A stretch of DNA of 64,000 nucleotides from Armatimonadota bacterium (GTDB lineage: Bacteria > Armatimonadota > HRBIN16). The translations under genes were made by a program, and so were the position numbers. The stretch's first letter is position 1; every line of letters starts with the position of its first letter. Where the stretch lies: contig BPGU01000002.1 in NCBI GenBank assembly GCA_026003195.1, positions 1,054,001-1,118,000 of the forward strand, written 5' to 3'. Positions 16,944 through 25,826 of this stretch are shown here, piece after piece. The notes under the pieces were generated by a model. It was not told the DNA's origin and made no database searches. It worked only from the letters and a program-made list of their open reading frames with translations.

Positions 16944-19627
16944 GCTGCGATCCCCTCATCATGTCCTGATTGCTGTTCGTCAGTCCCAACCATTTGCTGT
17001 AGTCTCTCCACCTGCTGCCTCGGCACATCTTGCGCGCCCTCAGACAGCGCGCGAGCCATCTCATCGCAGAGAGCCTCGATATCTTTGGCACCGGCAGCAA
17101 CACTCAGACGTTTCAAAGACATCAGGAGGTGTGCGGCGTAGTGGACATCGCCGATTTGCAAAGTCTGAGTGAGTTCCGCGATAAGCCAGCGCGCTTCCCG
17201 GGCAAAGTGTCTGTCCAGCGATTCTGCGTGCAGAGGAGCATACGCGCGGCGACGGAGGGGGTTCCACTTTTCTACCATCTGCGCTAGCAGGTCGATTTTT
17301 ACCGGCTTGCTGAGGTAGTCGTCCATCCCTGCTGCCAGGCATCGCTCGCGGTCGCCCTCCATAGCGTGTGCGGTCATGGCGACGATGGGCAGGTGCTTGC
17401 CGCTGCTCTGCTCCCTTTCCCGGATAAGGCGCGTTGCCTCGATACCGTCCATCTCCGGCATCTGGATATCCATGAGCACGAGGTCATAGGCTCGGCTTGC
17501 GGTCATCTCTACCGCCTCTCGCCCGTTGGTTGCTATCTCCACCGAGCACCCCAGTCGTTTCAGCATGTGCAGAGCCAGTTTGCGGTTCACCTCGTTATCT
17601 TCCACCAGCAAAACACGGACGCCAGCAGTGCGTCGTTCCTGTTTGGGTACATCGGGGAGTGCTGTTTCGTGGCAGATATCCACTACCTCGCACAGGGCGT
17701 TATACAGTTGCGAACGGCGCACCGGCTTCACCAACCAGACATCTGCACCACGCTGTCCCGTTTCCTGTTGTGCCGGAGAGCCCACAGAAGAGAGCAGGAT
17801 GATTTTGCACGTTACCAGCGATTCGATAGCCCGTATCCGTTGGGTTATCTCCAGCCCGTGCATTCCCGGCATCTGATAGTCCAGCACCACCACGTCAAAC
17901 GGGCTGGGAGAGGTGGAGGTGAGCAGGCTCAACGCCTGCTGTCCGCTCTCCGCCTCCTGCACCGTACATCCCCACGATCGCAGATGCTCGCGCAGGATAC
18001 GGCGGTTTGTGGCGTTATCGTCCACCACCAGAACGCGCAGGTTGCGGATTTTCTGGTCGGGTGTGATGGAGGTGCCTGCTGGTTGGCGGTGCGACTTTTG
18101 CAAGGGCAGTTCCACCCAGAAGGTGCTCCCTGCGCCGGGAGTGCTCTGCACACCAATCCTGCCGCCCATCAGCTCGGTCAACTGTCGGCTGATGGTCAGT
18201 CCCAGCCCGGTGCCTCCATACTTGCGGGTTACCGAGCCGTCTGCCTGGGTAAAGCTTTCAAAGATGACTGCTTGCTGATCGGGGGCAATACCGATGCCGG
18301 TGTCCCTCACAGAGAGGCGCACCCCGATGACGGTATCGGTCTCATACATCACCTCCGCACTGAGCACCACCTCGCCTTTTTCGGTGAACTTGATGGCGTT
18401 AGAGGTCAGGTTGCTCAGTATCTGCTTAATGCGAACGGGGTCTCCGCGCAGCACCTCAGGGATACCCGGCGGTACCACTGTTAGCAGTTCCAGCCCTTTT
18501 TCGTGGGCGGGCCGAGCAAAGGTTGCACCCACCTCTTCCACCACACTGCGCAGGTCAAAGTCCACCTGCTCGATGGTCATCTTCCCTGCTTCGATTTTGG
18601 AGAAATCGAGGATGTCGTTGATGATAGAAAGCAGGGAGTCCGCACTGTACTTGATGGTCTCTACATATTCACGCTGTTCCTTGCGCAGGTCGGTCTGCAG
18701 AAGCAGTTCGGTCATCCCGATGATACCGTTCATCGGGGTTCGAATTTCGTGGCTCATATTGGCGAGGAACTGCGATTTGAGTTTGGAAGCTTCCAGAGCC
18801 GCCTCACGCGCCTGAATCAGCTCCTGCTCGGTCTTCTGACGCTCTGCGATTTCCTGTTGCAGTTGCTGGGTGCGCATTTGCACGCGCATCTCCAGCTCGG
18901 CGTTCATGTTTTGCAGTGCTGCCTCACGTGCTTTAATCTCTGCCAGCATCTGGTTAAAGCCCCGCGTCAAGGTGCCAATCTCGTCGGGCGAGGGCACCTC
19001 GATGTGCAGGGAGTAGTCTTTTGTCTCCGAGACGTAGCGCGTGGCGTCCGCCAGCTTCAGGATGGGGTCGGTAATCCACCGCTGGAATCGCCGCGCGAGC
19101 AGGAACGTCAGCACTCCCGAAAACAGCAGCAGAGCGCCGAAGGAAGCAACGTAACGGCGCAGGTACGCCCATTCGCTCAGCAGGTCGTAGCGCAGGTAGA
19201 GCGTGCCTACGTTTTCGGAACCATCATTGATGACAGGTAATGTGACCTCGAGTACGTTCTGCGAGCGCAACACTCCCGGAGTAGAGGGTGGATGGGCGAA
19301 AGTGTCGGGCGATACACCCGGGCGCGCATAGTAAGCAAACAGTTTCCTGTCGGGCGTATAGACAGCGACACTCAGGATTTCGGGAGTAGACTGCAAAGAC
19401 AACAACACGTCGGTACTGGCTTTCTCGTCCCTGAAGGTGAGCGCGGCGGCGACATTCGAGGCGGCTACCCTTGCGACAGAAAGCGCATGGCTGGTAGCGT
19501 TACGCCAGTACGAAGCCAGGTCGTATAAAACCAGAGTAGTAGACGCTATCAGCACCGCCAGAACAGAGCTGATGAGACTGACGAGGACTATTTTCCATAC
19601 AATCGACAAGCGATACCGTTGCAACAT
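16940..19627 (-). CDS. Membrane-bound hybrid sensor histidine kinase
   Basis: 895 residues: TM1 about 13-35, a periplasmic sensor about 36-158, TM2 about 160-178, HAMP 180-232, coiled coil to 283, then HisKA with the phospho-acceptor H293 in [15 protein letters not shown]. The ATPase domain has [15 protein letters not shown] and GGTGLGL. Two receiver domains follow (VLDYQMPGM and LMDIQMPEM hold the acceptor Asp). The tail from about 810 resembles a histidine phosphotransfer domain ([11 protein letters not shown]), but its spacing is unusual, so phosphotransfer there is uncertain. It lies between the YfiR-like gene and the GGDEF regulator, and the periplasmic domain could sense the YfiR-like protein or the receptor's ligand. 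Confidence 0.93.
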   Translation of the reverse strand: MLQRYRLSIVWKIVLVSLISSVLAVLIASTTLVLYDLASYWRNATSHALSVARVAASNVAAALTFRDEKASTDVLLSLQSTPEILSVAVYTPDRKLFAYYARPGVSPDTFAHPPSTPGVLRSQNVLEVTLPVINDGSENVGTLYLRYDLLSEWAYLRRYVASFGALLLFSGVLTFLLARRFQRWITDPILKLADATRYVSETKDYSLHIEVPSPDEIGTLTRGFNQMLAEIKAREAALQNMNAELEMRVQMRTQQLQQEIAERQKTEQELIQAREAALEASKLKSQFLANMSHEIRTPMNGIIGMTELLLQTDLRKEQREYVETIKYSADSLLSIINDILDFSKIEAGKMTIEQVDFDLRSVVEEVGATFARPAHEKGLELLTVVPPGIPEVLRGDPVRIKQILSNLTSNAIKFTEKGEVVLSAEVMYETDTVIGVRLSVRDTGIGIAPDQQAVIFESFTQADGSVTRKYGGTGLGLTISRQLTELMGGRIGVQSTPGAGSTFWVELPLQKSHRQPAGTSITPDQKIRNLRVLVVDDNATNRRILREHLRSWGCTVQEAESGQQALSLLTSTSPSPFDVVVLDYQMPGMHGLEITQRIRAIESLVTCKIILLSSVGSPAQQETGQRGADVWLVKPVRRSQLYNALCEVVDICHETALPDVPKQERRTAGVRVLLVEDNEVNRKLALHMLKRLGCSVEIATNGREAVEMTASRAYDLVLMDIQMPEMDGIEATRLIREREQSSGKHLPIVAMTAHAMEGDRERCLAAGMDDYLSKPVKIDLLAQMVEKWNPLRRRAYAPLHAESLDRHFAREARWLIAELTQTLQIGDVHYAAHLLMSLKRLSVAAGAKDIEALCDEMARALSEGAQDVPRQQVERLQQMVGTDEQQSGHDEGIAA

Positions 19628-19630
19628 CGC

Positions 19631-20209
19631 CTACGACTCCCCCCGCTTCCCCTTGACGATTCTTGCCAGACTGAGCAGCTTCGAACTGATGGTCAGGTGT
19701 GCCCGCTGAGCCGCATCGAGGTTCACCTCGAAGCGTATCCGGTTCTGCTCCACAAAGAAGCCTATCGTACCGCCTTTGGCGGCGAAGTTTTCGCTTTCTC
19801 CGACCAGCAACACGGGGGCATCGCCGAGTATCTCCAGAATGCGAGGCAGGTTTTTGCTTTCCGCCTCCGGTACGAACACAATATGGCATTCTCGGAGCTC
19901 TTGTCCCAAGCCCACCTGTTTGACCACAATAGCTCTTCCCTTCACGTTTTTGCCCCGCACTGCCTGCTGCAGCGCACTCAGGATATTTCCCTTACCCAGC
20001 ACGCCGATGATGAGCGGAGCTTGAGAGCTGGAAAACGCAGCGGGCGGATACTCCACGTAACCCGTGAAGTGGTAGAGGAAAGCAGCTTTCACCTCCGTTT
20101 CGTTATAGCCCAGTGCGAGCGCTAGCGCCAGCGGCAGCACGACAATCGCTACCGCCACCACCTTTTGCACGGTGGAGGCGTGACACCGCCTGCCCTCTAC
20201 CACTGCCAT
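19631..20209 (-). CDS. YfiR/DUF4154-family periplasmic protein
   Basis: 192 residues. An N-terminal hydrophobic export segment (VAVAIVVLPLALALALG) is followed by the DUF4154 opening EVKAAFLYHFTGYVEYP and by later GKNVKGRAIVV and VLLVGESENFAAKGGTIGF. In Pseudomonas YfiR is a periplasmic repressor of the membrane diguanylate cyclase YfiN. I chose the ATG at 20209 because GGAGAG lies 5 bases upstream; it overlaps the end of the receptor gene by 13 bases. A frame to 20257 exists. The position between a receptor and a kinase suggests a periplasmic signal relay. Confidence 0.82.
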   Translation of the reverse strand: MAVVEGRRCHASTVQKVVAVAIVVLPLALALALGYNETEVKAAFLYHFTGYVEYPPAAFSSSQAPLIIGVLGKGNILSALQQAVRGKNVKGRAIVVKQVGLGQELRECHIVFVPEAESKNLPRILEILGDAPVLLVGESENFAAKGGTIGFFVEQNRIRFEVNLDAAQRAHLTISSKLLSLARIVKGKRGES

Positions 20210-22203
20210 GACACTCTCCCATACACTGCTCGCTGGGGGATGCTGTCGCGCTCCCACAGCGGGTGCTCGAACTCACGGATGTCGCGTTTGAGCAGGTTTT
20301 GCAAAGTGAGGCTCATGTTCACCCTGTCCGTTACATGCCAGCTGATGGAGACATCGAGGCGGTAATAGCTGGGCAGGAAGTTCATCCCAAACAGCCTGTC
20401 TACGAAGAAAAGATAGGCATCCAGGTGCCATCCACGGGGCAGTTTGAGATGCGATGTCACCTGAAACTGGTGCCTTGGTGTGTTGCTGGTGCTATCACTG
20501 TGCAAGTTGAACGGGTCCTTGCTGTCCGGGGCATGCTGCAACCGGTACGTGATGTTCGCATAGCCGAGGTCGAGTGTCCAGTAGTGGGTGACGTTCCAGC
20601 GGGCGGAGACCTCAAAACCATAGGTGCGTCCGTACGTCTTGTTGCTCATGTACACCGGCAGTATCAGGTGCGGGACAGGTGAGGTTTCCAGGAACGGGTC
20701 TGCGGGCTCGAAGCTGCGCAAGTTTCTGTACACGTTGTAGAACGCCGAGATATCCAGCGACAGATTGTGGTGAGGTTGAGAGCGATAACCCAGTTCGTAG
20801 GCGGTGACCTCTTCGGAGCGAAAGTCAGGGCTGCCGTAGATGCGCGAAAACATCGGCAACCCACTTACCCTTCCCTCATAGTAGGCATCGATGGCGATAG
20901 AACGCTCGGCACGGGTAGGCATGCGCACCGCACGCGATATCGCCCCCCACCACACGCTCTTTTCGTTCGGCTTCCACAGCAGGCGCAGGTTGGGTTGTAT
21001 CTCCCACGCGGTGTAGCTGTTGTTCTCCAACTTCGAGCCGATGGTCAAGCGAGTGCTATCGTTCAGGGTGATGTCGTCCTGTATGAACGCTCCGAACACA
21101 CGGTCTGTTTTGCTGGATGGGGTCAGCTGCATCAGCGTGCCACTGGTTTTATCGGCAGTGTGCTTGTACTCTATCCCCCACAGCAGGTCGTGCGTTTTGC
21201 CCGTTTGTATGCGTTGCTGCCAGTTCACATTGAGGGTATCGCGCACCTCGCTCAGTTCTATGGGTGAGCGGGCAGAATGGTCGTAGTAGATATGCAGGGT
21301 ATCGGTGCTGTTGCCTCTCTGGCGGTTCCATGTGCCCATCAGGTAGTAGCCGGAGATGGTGTAGCGGTCATCGATAACACGAGCGCCGGGTAGACTGGGG
21401 TCGGGGATCCTCAATCTTTGTCCCACACGCCCGGTGTACACCTCACCGTGCAGGGAGAACCCCTCGTTTTCGGAGCGTTTCCAGTCCGCACGAAAGCCAC
21501 TGCGTCGCACCAGCCAGCTGTCGTTGTTGCGGACGTAATCCCTGTCCTGTTCCAGGTCGTCTCGCTCTTGATAGAGCGTATACACCCGGTAGTATGCCTG
21601 GTCGCCCAGCTTACCGCCCACGCGCCATCCACCGAAGGCTTTCTCTTCACCTCCGCCACCTGCCACCCACAGCGTTCCCTGAGTGTCCTTTGCGGATTTG
21701 GTGATGATGTTGATGACGCCGTTCACCGCATTTGCCCCCCACAGTGCCGCGCCGGGTCCGCGAATGACCTCGATGCGCTCGATGTCCTGCAGGAATAACG
21801 GAGGCTGTGCATCCCAGTAGACACCCGAGAAGAACGGGGTATAGATACTGCGACCGTCGATGAGCACGAGCAGCTTGTTGGAGTAGCGTCCGTTGAATCC
21901 GCGTACCGCCACTGCCCATTTGTTGGCGTCGATGATACCCACATGCACGCCGGGTACCAGGCGCAGAACCTCGGGAACGCTGGTTGCACCCATGCGGTAG
22001 ATGTCCTCTGCGGTAATCACATACACCGAGGCAGGTACGTCCCGCACCGGCTGTGCCTTCTTGGAGGCAGTTACGACCTCTATCTGCATGAGTTCTTCGA
22101 TACTCATCTGAGTGAGGTCTTGAGGTGTGGACGAGGGATCGCCGTAGGCTGCGGCTACAGCGAATGCCCAGAGGGAAACCCAGAAGACCGGGATGAAACG
22201 CAT
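20197..22203 (-). CDS. TonB-dependent outer-membrane receptor
   Basis: 668 residues. A signal peptide (MRFIPVFWVSLWAFAVAAA) is followed by an N-terminal MSIEELMQIEVVTASKK as seen in many TonB receptors. The plug domain about 45-160 has VPEVLRLVPGVHVG, LVLIDGRSIYTP and IEVIRGPGAALWGANA. The rest is a 22-strand-type barrel ending in an aromatic residue (SWQW). No clear substrate signature is visible. The ATG at 22203 has AGGAAGGGG upstream and gives a clean signal peptide, unlike the longer frame to 22275. It is the first gene of the four-gene signalling run, so its ligand may be what that run senses. Confidence 0.92.
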   Translation of the reverse strand: MRFIPVFWVSLWAFAVAAAYGDPSSTPQDLTQMSIEELMQIEVVTASKKAQPVRDVPASVYVITAEDIYRMGATSVPEVLRLVPGVHVGIIDANKWAVAVRGFNGRYSNKLLVLIDGRSIYTPFFSGVYWDAQPPLFLQDIERIEVIRGPGAALWGANAVNGVINIITKSAKDTQGTLWVAGGGGEEKAFGGWRVGGKLGDQAYYRVYTLYQERDDLEQDRDYVRNNDSWLVRRSGFRADWKRSENEGFSLHGEVYTGRVGQRLRIPDPSLPGARVIDDRYTISGYYLMGTWNRQRGNSTDTLHIYYDHSARSPIELSEVRDTLNVNWQQRIQTGKTHDLLWGIEYKHTADKTSGTLMQLTPSSKTDRVFGAFIQDDITLNDSTRLTIGSKLENNSYTAWEIQPNLRLLWKPNEKSVWWGAISRAVRMPTRAERSIAIDAYYEGRVSGLPMFSRIYGSPDFRSEEVTAYELGYRSQPHHNLSLDISAFYNVYRNLRSFEPADPFLETSPVPHLILPVYMSNKTYGRTYGFEVSARWNVTHYWTLDLGYANITYRLQHAPDSKDPFNLHSDSTSNTPRHQFQVTSHLKLPRGWHLDAYLFFVDRLFGMNFLPSYYRLDVSISWHVTDRVNMSLTLQNLLKRDIREFEHPLWERDSIPQRAVYGRVSWQW

Positions 22204-22299
22204 TGCCGAATTTCCCCTTCCTGTGCCGAGATAATTCTGATATTCATTTTCGGCAGAATGGGGAGCATGCTTCACTGGTAAGAAATGGTGATTGCTCCC

Positions 22300-22329
22300 T
22301 TGACAGAAGCGCGGAAGAACCTGTATAAT
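22300..22329 (+). promoter_or_regulatory. Strong sigma-70-type promoter of the tRNA cluster
   Basis: Perfect TTGACA (22300-22305) and TATAAT (22324-22329) are separated by 18 bases, and the -10 box ends 17 bases before tRNA-Glu. A good match for a constitutive stable-RNA promoter. Confidence 0.8.
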
Positions 22330-22346
22330 AAGAGCGCAAGGGGCAG

Positions 22347-22423
22347 GGCCCCATCGTCTAGTGGACTAGGACACCTGGTTTTCAGCCAGGAGATCGGGGG
22401 TTCGAATCCCCCTGGGGCTACCA
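22347..22423 (+). tRNA. tRNA-Glu (anticodon TTC)
   Basis: Complete cloverleaf with acceptor GGCCCCA / TGGGGCT, D arm beginning GTCTAG, anticodon stem CCTGG/CCAGG with loop TTTTCAG, T arm GGGGG-TTCGAAT-CCCCC and an encoded CCA. The first acceptor pair is G-U. First of three tandem tRNA genes. Confidence 0.95.
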
Positions 22424-22430
22424 TTGGGGT

Positions 22431-22515
22431 GCCGAGGTGGCGGAACTGGTAGACGCGCACGTTTGAGGGGCGTGTGCCGCAAGGCGTACGGGTTCAAGTC
22501 CCGTCCTCGGCACCA
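22431..22515 (+). tRNA. tRNA-Leu (anticodon GAG)
   Basis: An 85-base class II tRNA with acceptor GCCGAGG / CCTCGGC, anticodon loop TTGAGGG (GAG), a long variable arm (TGCCGCAAGGCGT) typical of leucine, T loop TTCAAGT and encoded CCA. Confidence 0.95.
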
Positions 22516-22527
22516 GACCATGAAGGT

Positions 22528-22602
22528 GGGCGATTAGCTCAGTGGCAGAGCGCCTCGTTCACACCGAGGAGGTCGGAGGTTCAAGTCCTCCATCGCCCAC
22601 CA
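22528..22602 (+). tRNA. tRNA-Val (anticodon CAC)
   Basis: A 75-base cloverleaf with acceptor GGGCGAT / ATCGCCC, anticodon stem CCTCG/CGAGG with loop TTCACAC (CAC, reading GUG), T loop TTCAAGT and encoded CCA. Confidence 0.95.
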
Positions 22603-22684
22603 TTTGTTTCGAAAGCCGCAATGCTCCGTCCTCTATGACCTCCGAGCACTTCTCGGGTATCATCATCACGGAGAGTGAGCGACC

Positions 22685-23647
22685 ATGCATCGCCAGACGG
22701 ATGTTTCGGAACGATACCTGCTCCCCGCGCGGAGCTTTGAACCCGCCTACCTGGCTCTGCACCGCAGGGGTGAGCTGCAACGGAGAGCGGAGGAGGCGAT
22801 CGCCTCGCTCAGGGAGTGTCGTGTCTGTCCGCGCAACTGCGGCGTGAACCGCCTGGCAGACGAAAAAGGCATCTGTCGTACGGGCAGATACGCCCGCGTG
22901 TCCAGCTATTTCCCTCATCATGGCGAAGAGGACTGTCTGCGCGGATGGAACGGCAGCGGTACCATCTTCTTCTCCTGGTGCAACCTGCGCTGTGTGTTCT
23001 GCCAGAACAGCGATCTCAGCCATCGTGGAGAAGGCGTGGAAGTGTCTCCCGAGCATCTGGCGGGCATGATGCTTTCTCTGCAGCGCATGGGCTGCCACAA
23101 TATCAACCTCGTCACACCCGAGCATGTGGTACCGCAGGTGCTGGAGGCGCTAGTGCTGGCGGTAGAAGGCGGTTTGCGCTTGCCTATCGTGTACAACACC
23201 TCCGCCTACGATGGCATGGAGAGCCTGCACCTGCTGGATGGCGTGGTGGACATCTATATGCCCGATTTCAAGATATGGGACCCGGAGAAAGCGCACCGAT
23301 ACCTCAAAGCGCGGGACTACCCGGAGGTTGCCCGAAAGGCGATCCAGGAGATGCACCGGCAGGTCGGTGTGCTGAAGTTCGACGAGAACGGCCTCGCGAA
23401 GCGAGGGCTGCTGGTGCGTCATCTGGTCATGCCGGGCGGGGTGGCGGGGACGGAGCACATTCTGCGTTTTCTCGCCGAGCAGGTTGCGCCGGATACCTAT
23501 GTGAACGTGATGGCGCAGTACCACCCCGCAGGCATGGTCTCCTCCGAACGGTACCCTGAAATCCACCGTCGCATCACCGCCCAGGAATACTGGCACGCGG
23601 TGCGCCTGGCGGAGCAGCTGGGCTTACGTCTGGATGAAAGGGCGTAA
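22685..23647 (+). CDS. PflX-type radical SAM protein (PflA family)
   Basis: 320 residues. The radical SAM cluster motif is SWCNLRCVFCQN (C-x3-C-x2-C, about residues 100-107), preceded by an extra Cys set (CRVCPRNCGVNR, GICRTGRY) typical of the COG1313/PflX group. The rest follows the partial TIM barrel with NLVTPEHVVPQ, PIVYNTSAYD and DIYMPDFK. Members are related to pyruvate formate-lyase activating enzyme, but the target protein is unknown. It starts 82 bases after the tRNA cluster. No glycyl radical enzyme lies next to it, so the partner must be elsewhere or the role differs. Confidence 0.88.
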   Translation: MHRQTDVSERYLLPARSFEPAYLALHRRGELQRRAEEAIASLRECRVCPRNCGVNRLADEKGICRTGRYARVSSYFPHHGEEDCLRGWNGSGTIFFSWCNLRCVFCQNSDLSHRGEGVEVSPEHLAGMMLSLQRMGCHNINLVTPEHVVPQVLEALVLAVEGGLRLPIVYNTSAYDGMESLHLLDGVVDIYMPDFKIWDPEKAHRYLKARDYPEVARKAIQEMHRQVGVLKFDENGLAKRGLLVRHLVMPGGVAGTEHILRFLAEQVAPDTYVNVMAQYHPAGMVSSERYPEIHRRITAQEYWHAVRLAEQLGLRLDERA

Positions 23648-23682
23648 GACCGACACTGGCGTACATACCCGCTGCGCATTCT

Positions 23683-25800
23683 TTACTGTGGGGCACCTGC
23701 TCTGAGCCGGTACGCCTCCCCATGTATCTCCCGCGCCGCTTTCACCATCTCGGGATAGGGTGTGTCAGTGATGGTGACAAACCCGATGTTGTAGTTCTCA
23801 CCATCAAACCATCGCCCTGTGAGCGGCTGGTCGTTGTACTGGAACCAGTGACAGCCCACGAAGTTGGGATGCGTCAGCACGCTGGTCAGGTAGTCTTTAT
23901 ACATCCGCGCACGGTCTTGCTGGTCTTTGGCAGCGACCAGCCCGGTGTGGAACATGCCTCTGTCCAGCGCACCGAAGTGGAACTCGCCGATGATGGCGGG
24001 CTTGTCCAGACGCTCCACGATAGCATACCTTTCACGCTCCACACGTGGCGCGTAGATGTTGAAGCTGATCACGTCGCAGTACTCTGCCGCCGCCTCCACC
24101 GCATCCGGTCCGTACCACGCAAAGCGGCAACCCAGATACAGGTGGTTCGGTGCCATCTCCCGGAGCACCTGACGCACCGTGCGGAAGTATTGCCTCGCCA
24201 GAGCTTTCACGAACTCGGCAAAGTCCTGCTTGCGGGCATCGGTAGAAGGCGGTTGCAGTTTCTGGGGTCTTTCCAGCTCTTCCCAGCTGGCAAACGACGC
24301 CCCCCACGCCGCGTTGAGTTTCTCTATCGTCCCGTACTTCTGGCGCAGCTGCTGCACGAAGGCACGCTTGGCAGGGGAGTTTGCCGCGCCTTCTTGCAGT
24401 GCGCCGTATGCCAGTCCGTAACGTCCGCCTTCCTCGCCCGCACCAGCCCAGCTCAGCTCGTTGTCCACAAAATAGCCGATGCACCAGGGGTCGTCGCCGA
24501 TGTGCTGCACTACCGCGCGCAGGGAGTTGCGCACACTTTGCTCAAACTTCGGGTCAAATGGGTCGTGCATTCTGCCCCAGTAGTCGCTACCGCTGGAGAG
24601 GCGTGCGTGGTCGCCACCAATGTGTGCCGTGCCCACGTAGGGAACCTTGCCGTTGCGATGGAAATCCCAATCGGACCAGTTGGCGATGGTGTTGAAGCCC
24701 CACGAGCGCAGGCGGCGCAGGGTGACGTCCATCCACACCGGCTTGTAGTTCTGCCCGTACTTGCGCTGCAGGTTGAGCGCATACCAGTTGATGGTTTTGC
24801 CCTCTTTCACCGGTCCCGAGTGCACGCCCGACTGGTGGCCGATGTGCTTTGCCAGCGGACTACCCTCTTCAGGCAGCCAGGTGAACATCTGCTCGCGACC
24901 GGTGATAAAGGTGGCGTCGCCCGTATGCACGCAGTCCATGCCCAACGAGACGAACAGCGTGCCCGCCGGTGTGACCAGCCACCATTTGCCGTCGTGTTTG
25001 GCGGTGCGGAAATAGCCCGTCGCTCGCAGTTTGGGACCGCTCTTCCAGCCGCCGTACTCGTCGCGGTCGGGTACAGAGGGGTGTCGCCGCAGCTCCTGTT
25101 CCTCCTGCTGGCGTCTTTGCCTGAGTTCCTCCTCACGATGCACCTTGCCGGGCCAGTCGCCGCCCGCCCATTGTCCAAACCGGTCGACGATACCTCTGAC
25201 CGGCGCACTGCCCTCTATCAGGCGGATGTTGTCTATCTGCAGCTTCACCGGCTTTGCCGGACGGTGGAGAAAAACCTGACACGCTACGATATGGCTCACG
25301 TCCAGTTTGTGCGGGTTCGTTACTCCCAGCAGGATACCACCACCCTCTACCAGAGGGGGCAATCCTCTCATGCCGTAATCCATCGGGCTGAAAGCAAGAG
25401 GCAGCACATAGGTCTGCGTCTCGCCTGCGCCGATGGTGGTGGTCGCCTGCCGACAGTAGTTCCAGCCGTCGGCGCGAGGGTCATCGTCCACACGAATGCC
25501 AAACCATACCGGCTCGGCGTTGGGGTTGTAGATATCTATCGCCAGCGCGCCAGCTCCCGTCCAGTTCCAGGGCTGGGCAGGACGGAACATGATGTTGGGC
25601 CACTCCGCAGGGCGGAACTCTACTTCCAGTGCGTGTCCTGAGAGCTTTCCGCCTGCAGCCACACGCTGTGCCTGCACGTTGTTTTGCAACATCGGTGGAG
25701 AGAGCGCCTCGTTTTCGAAGTTGAACAGCGTCTGCTGAGCCGAAGCCGCCAGTGTGAACACCGTCAGCAAGCAAGGCGCAAGAATCCACCAGTACGTCAT
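23683..25800 (-). CDS. Exported glycoside hydrolase, GH50 (agarase/beta-galactosidase)-like
   Basis: 705 residues. Signal peptide MTYWWILAPCLLTVFTLAASA, then a beta-sandwich carbohydrate-binding-like domain (about 25-220), then a catalytic TIM barrel from about 265 opening with YFRTAKHDGKWWLVTPAG, the motif that starts GH50-type agarases. The likely acid/base Glu is in GYFVDNELSW and the nucleophile Glu in PAIIGEFHFG. The ATG at 25800 has AGGAGGT 7 bases upstream and a clean signal peptide. The sugar cleaved is not known; GH50 members act on beta-galactose linkages. It is co-directional with the GH172-like gene, 26 bases away, so the two probably act on one polysaccharide outside the cytoplasm. 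Confidence 0.78.
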   Translation of the reverse strand: MTYWWILAPCLLTVFTLAASAQQTLFNFENEALSPPMLQNNVQAQRVAAGGKLSGHALEVEFRPAEWPNIMFRPAQPWNWTGAGALAIDIYNPNAEPVWFGIRVDDDPRADGWNYCRQATTTIGAGETQTYVLPLAFSPMDYGMRGLPPLVEGGGILLGVTNPHKLDVSHIVACQVFLHRPAKPVKLQIDNIRLIEGSAPVRGIVDRFGQWAGGDWPGKVHREEELRQRRQQEEQELRRHPSVPDRDEYGGWKSGPKLRATGYFRTAKHDGKWWLVTPAGTLFVSLGMDCVHTGDATFITGREQMFTWLPEEGSPLAKHIGHQSGVHSGPVKEGKTINWYALNLQRKYGQNYKPVWMDVTLRRLRSWGFNTIANWSDWDFHRNGKVPYVGTAHIGGDHARLSSGSDYWGRMHDPFDPKFEQSVRNSLRAVVQHIGDDPWCIGYFVDNELSWAGAGEEGGRYGLAYGALQEGAANSPAKRAFVQQLRQKYGTIEKLNAAWGASFASWEELERPQKLQPPSTDARKQDFAEFVKALARQYFRTVRQVLREMAPNHLYLGCRFAWYGPDAVEAAAEYCDVISFNIYAPRVERERYAIVERLDKPAIIGEFHFGALDRGMFHTGLVAAKDQQDRARMYKDYLTSVLTHPNFVGCHWFQYNDQPLTGRWFDGENYNIGFVTITDTPYPEMVKAAREIHGEAYRLRAGAPQ

Positions 25801-25826
25801 CGGGACACCTCCTGTCAGATATTTCA

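Noticed and set aside
23640-23690. Terminator between the radical SAM gene and the GH50-like gene
   Set aside because: The two stops are 35 bases apart and I found no stem of more than four pairs.
23722-25641. A 639-codon open frame on the plus strand
   Set aside because: It lies antisense to the GH50-like gene, which has a signal peptide, catalytic motifs and a ribosome site; the antisense frame is a by-product of GC-rich codon use and has no recognisable protein features.
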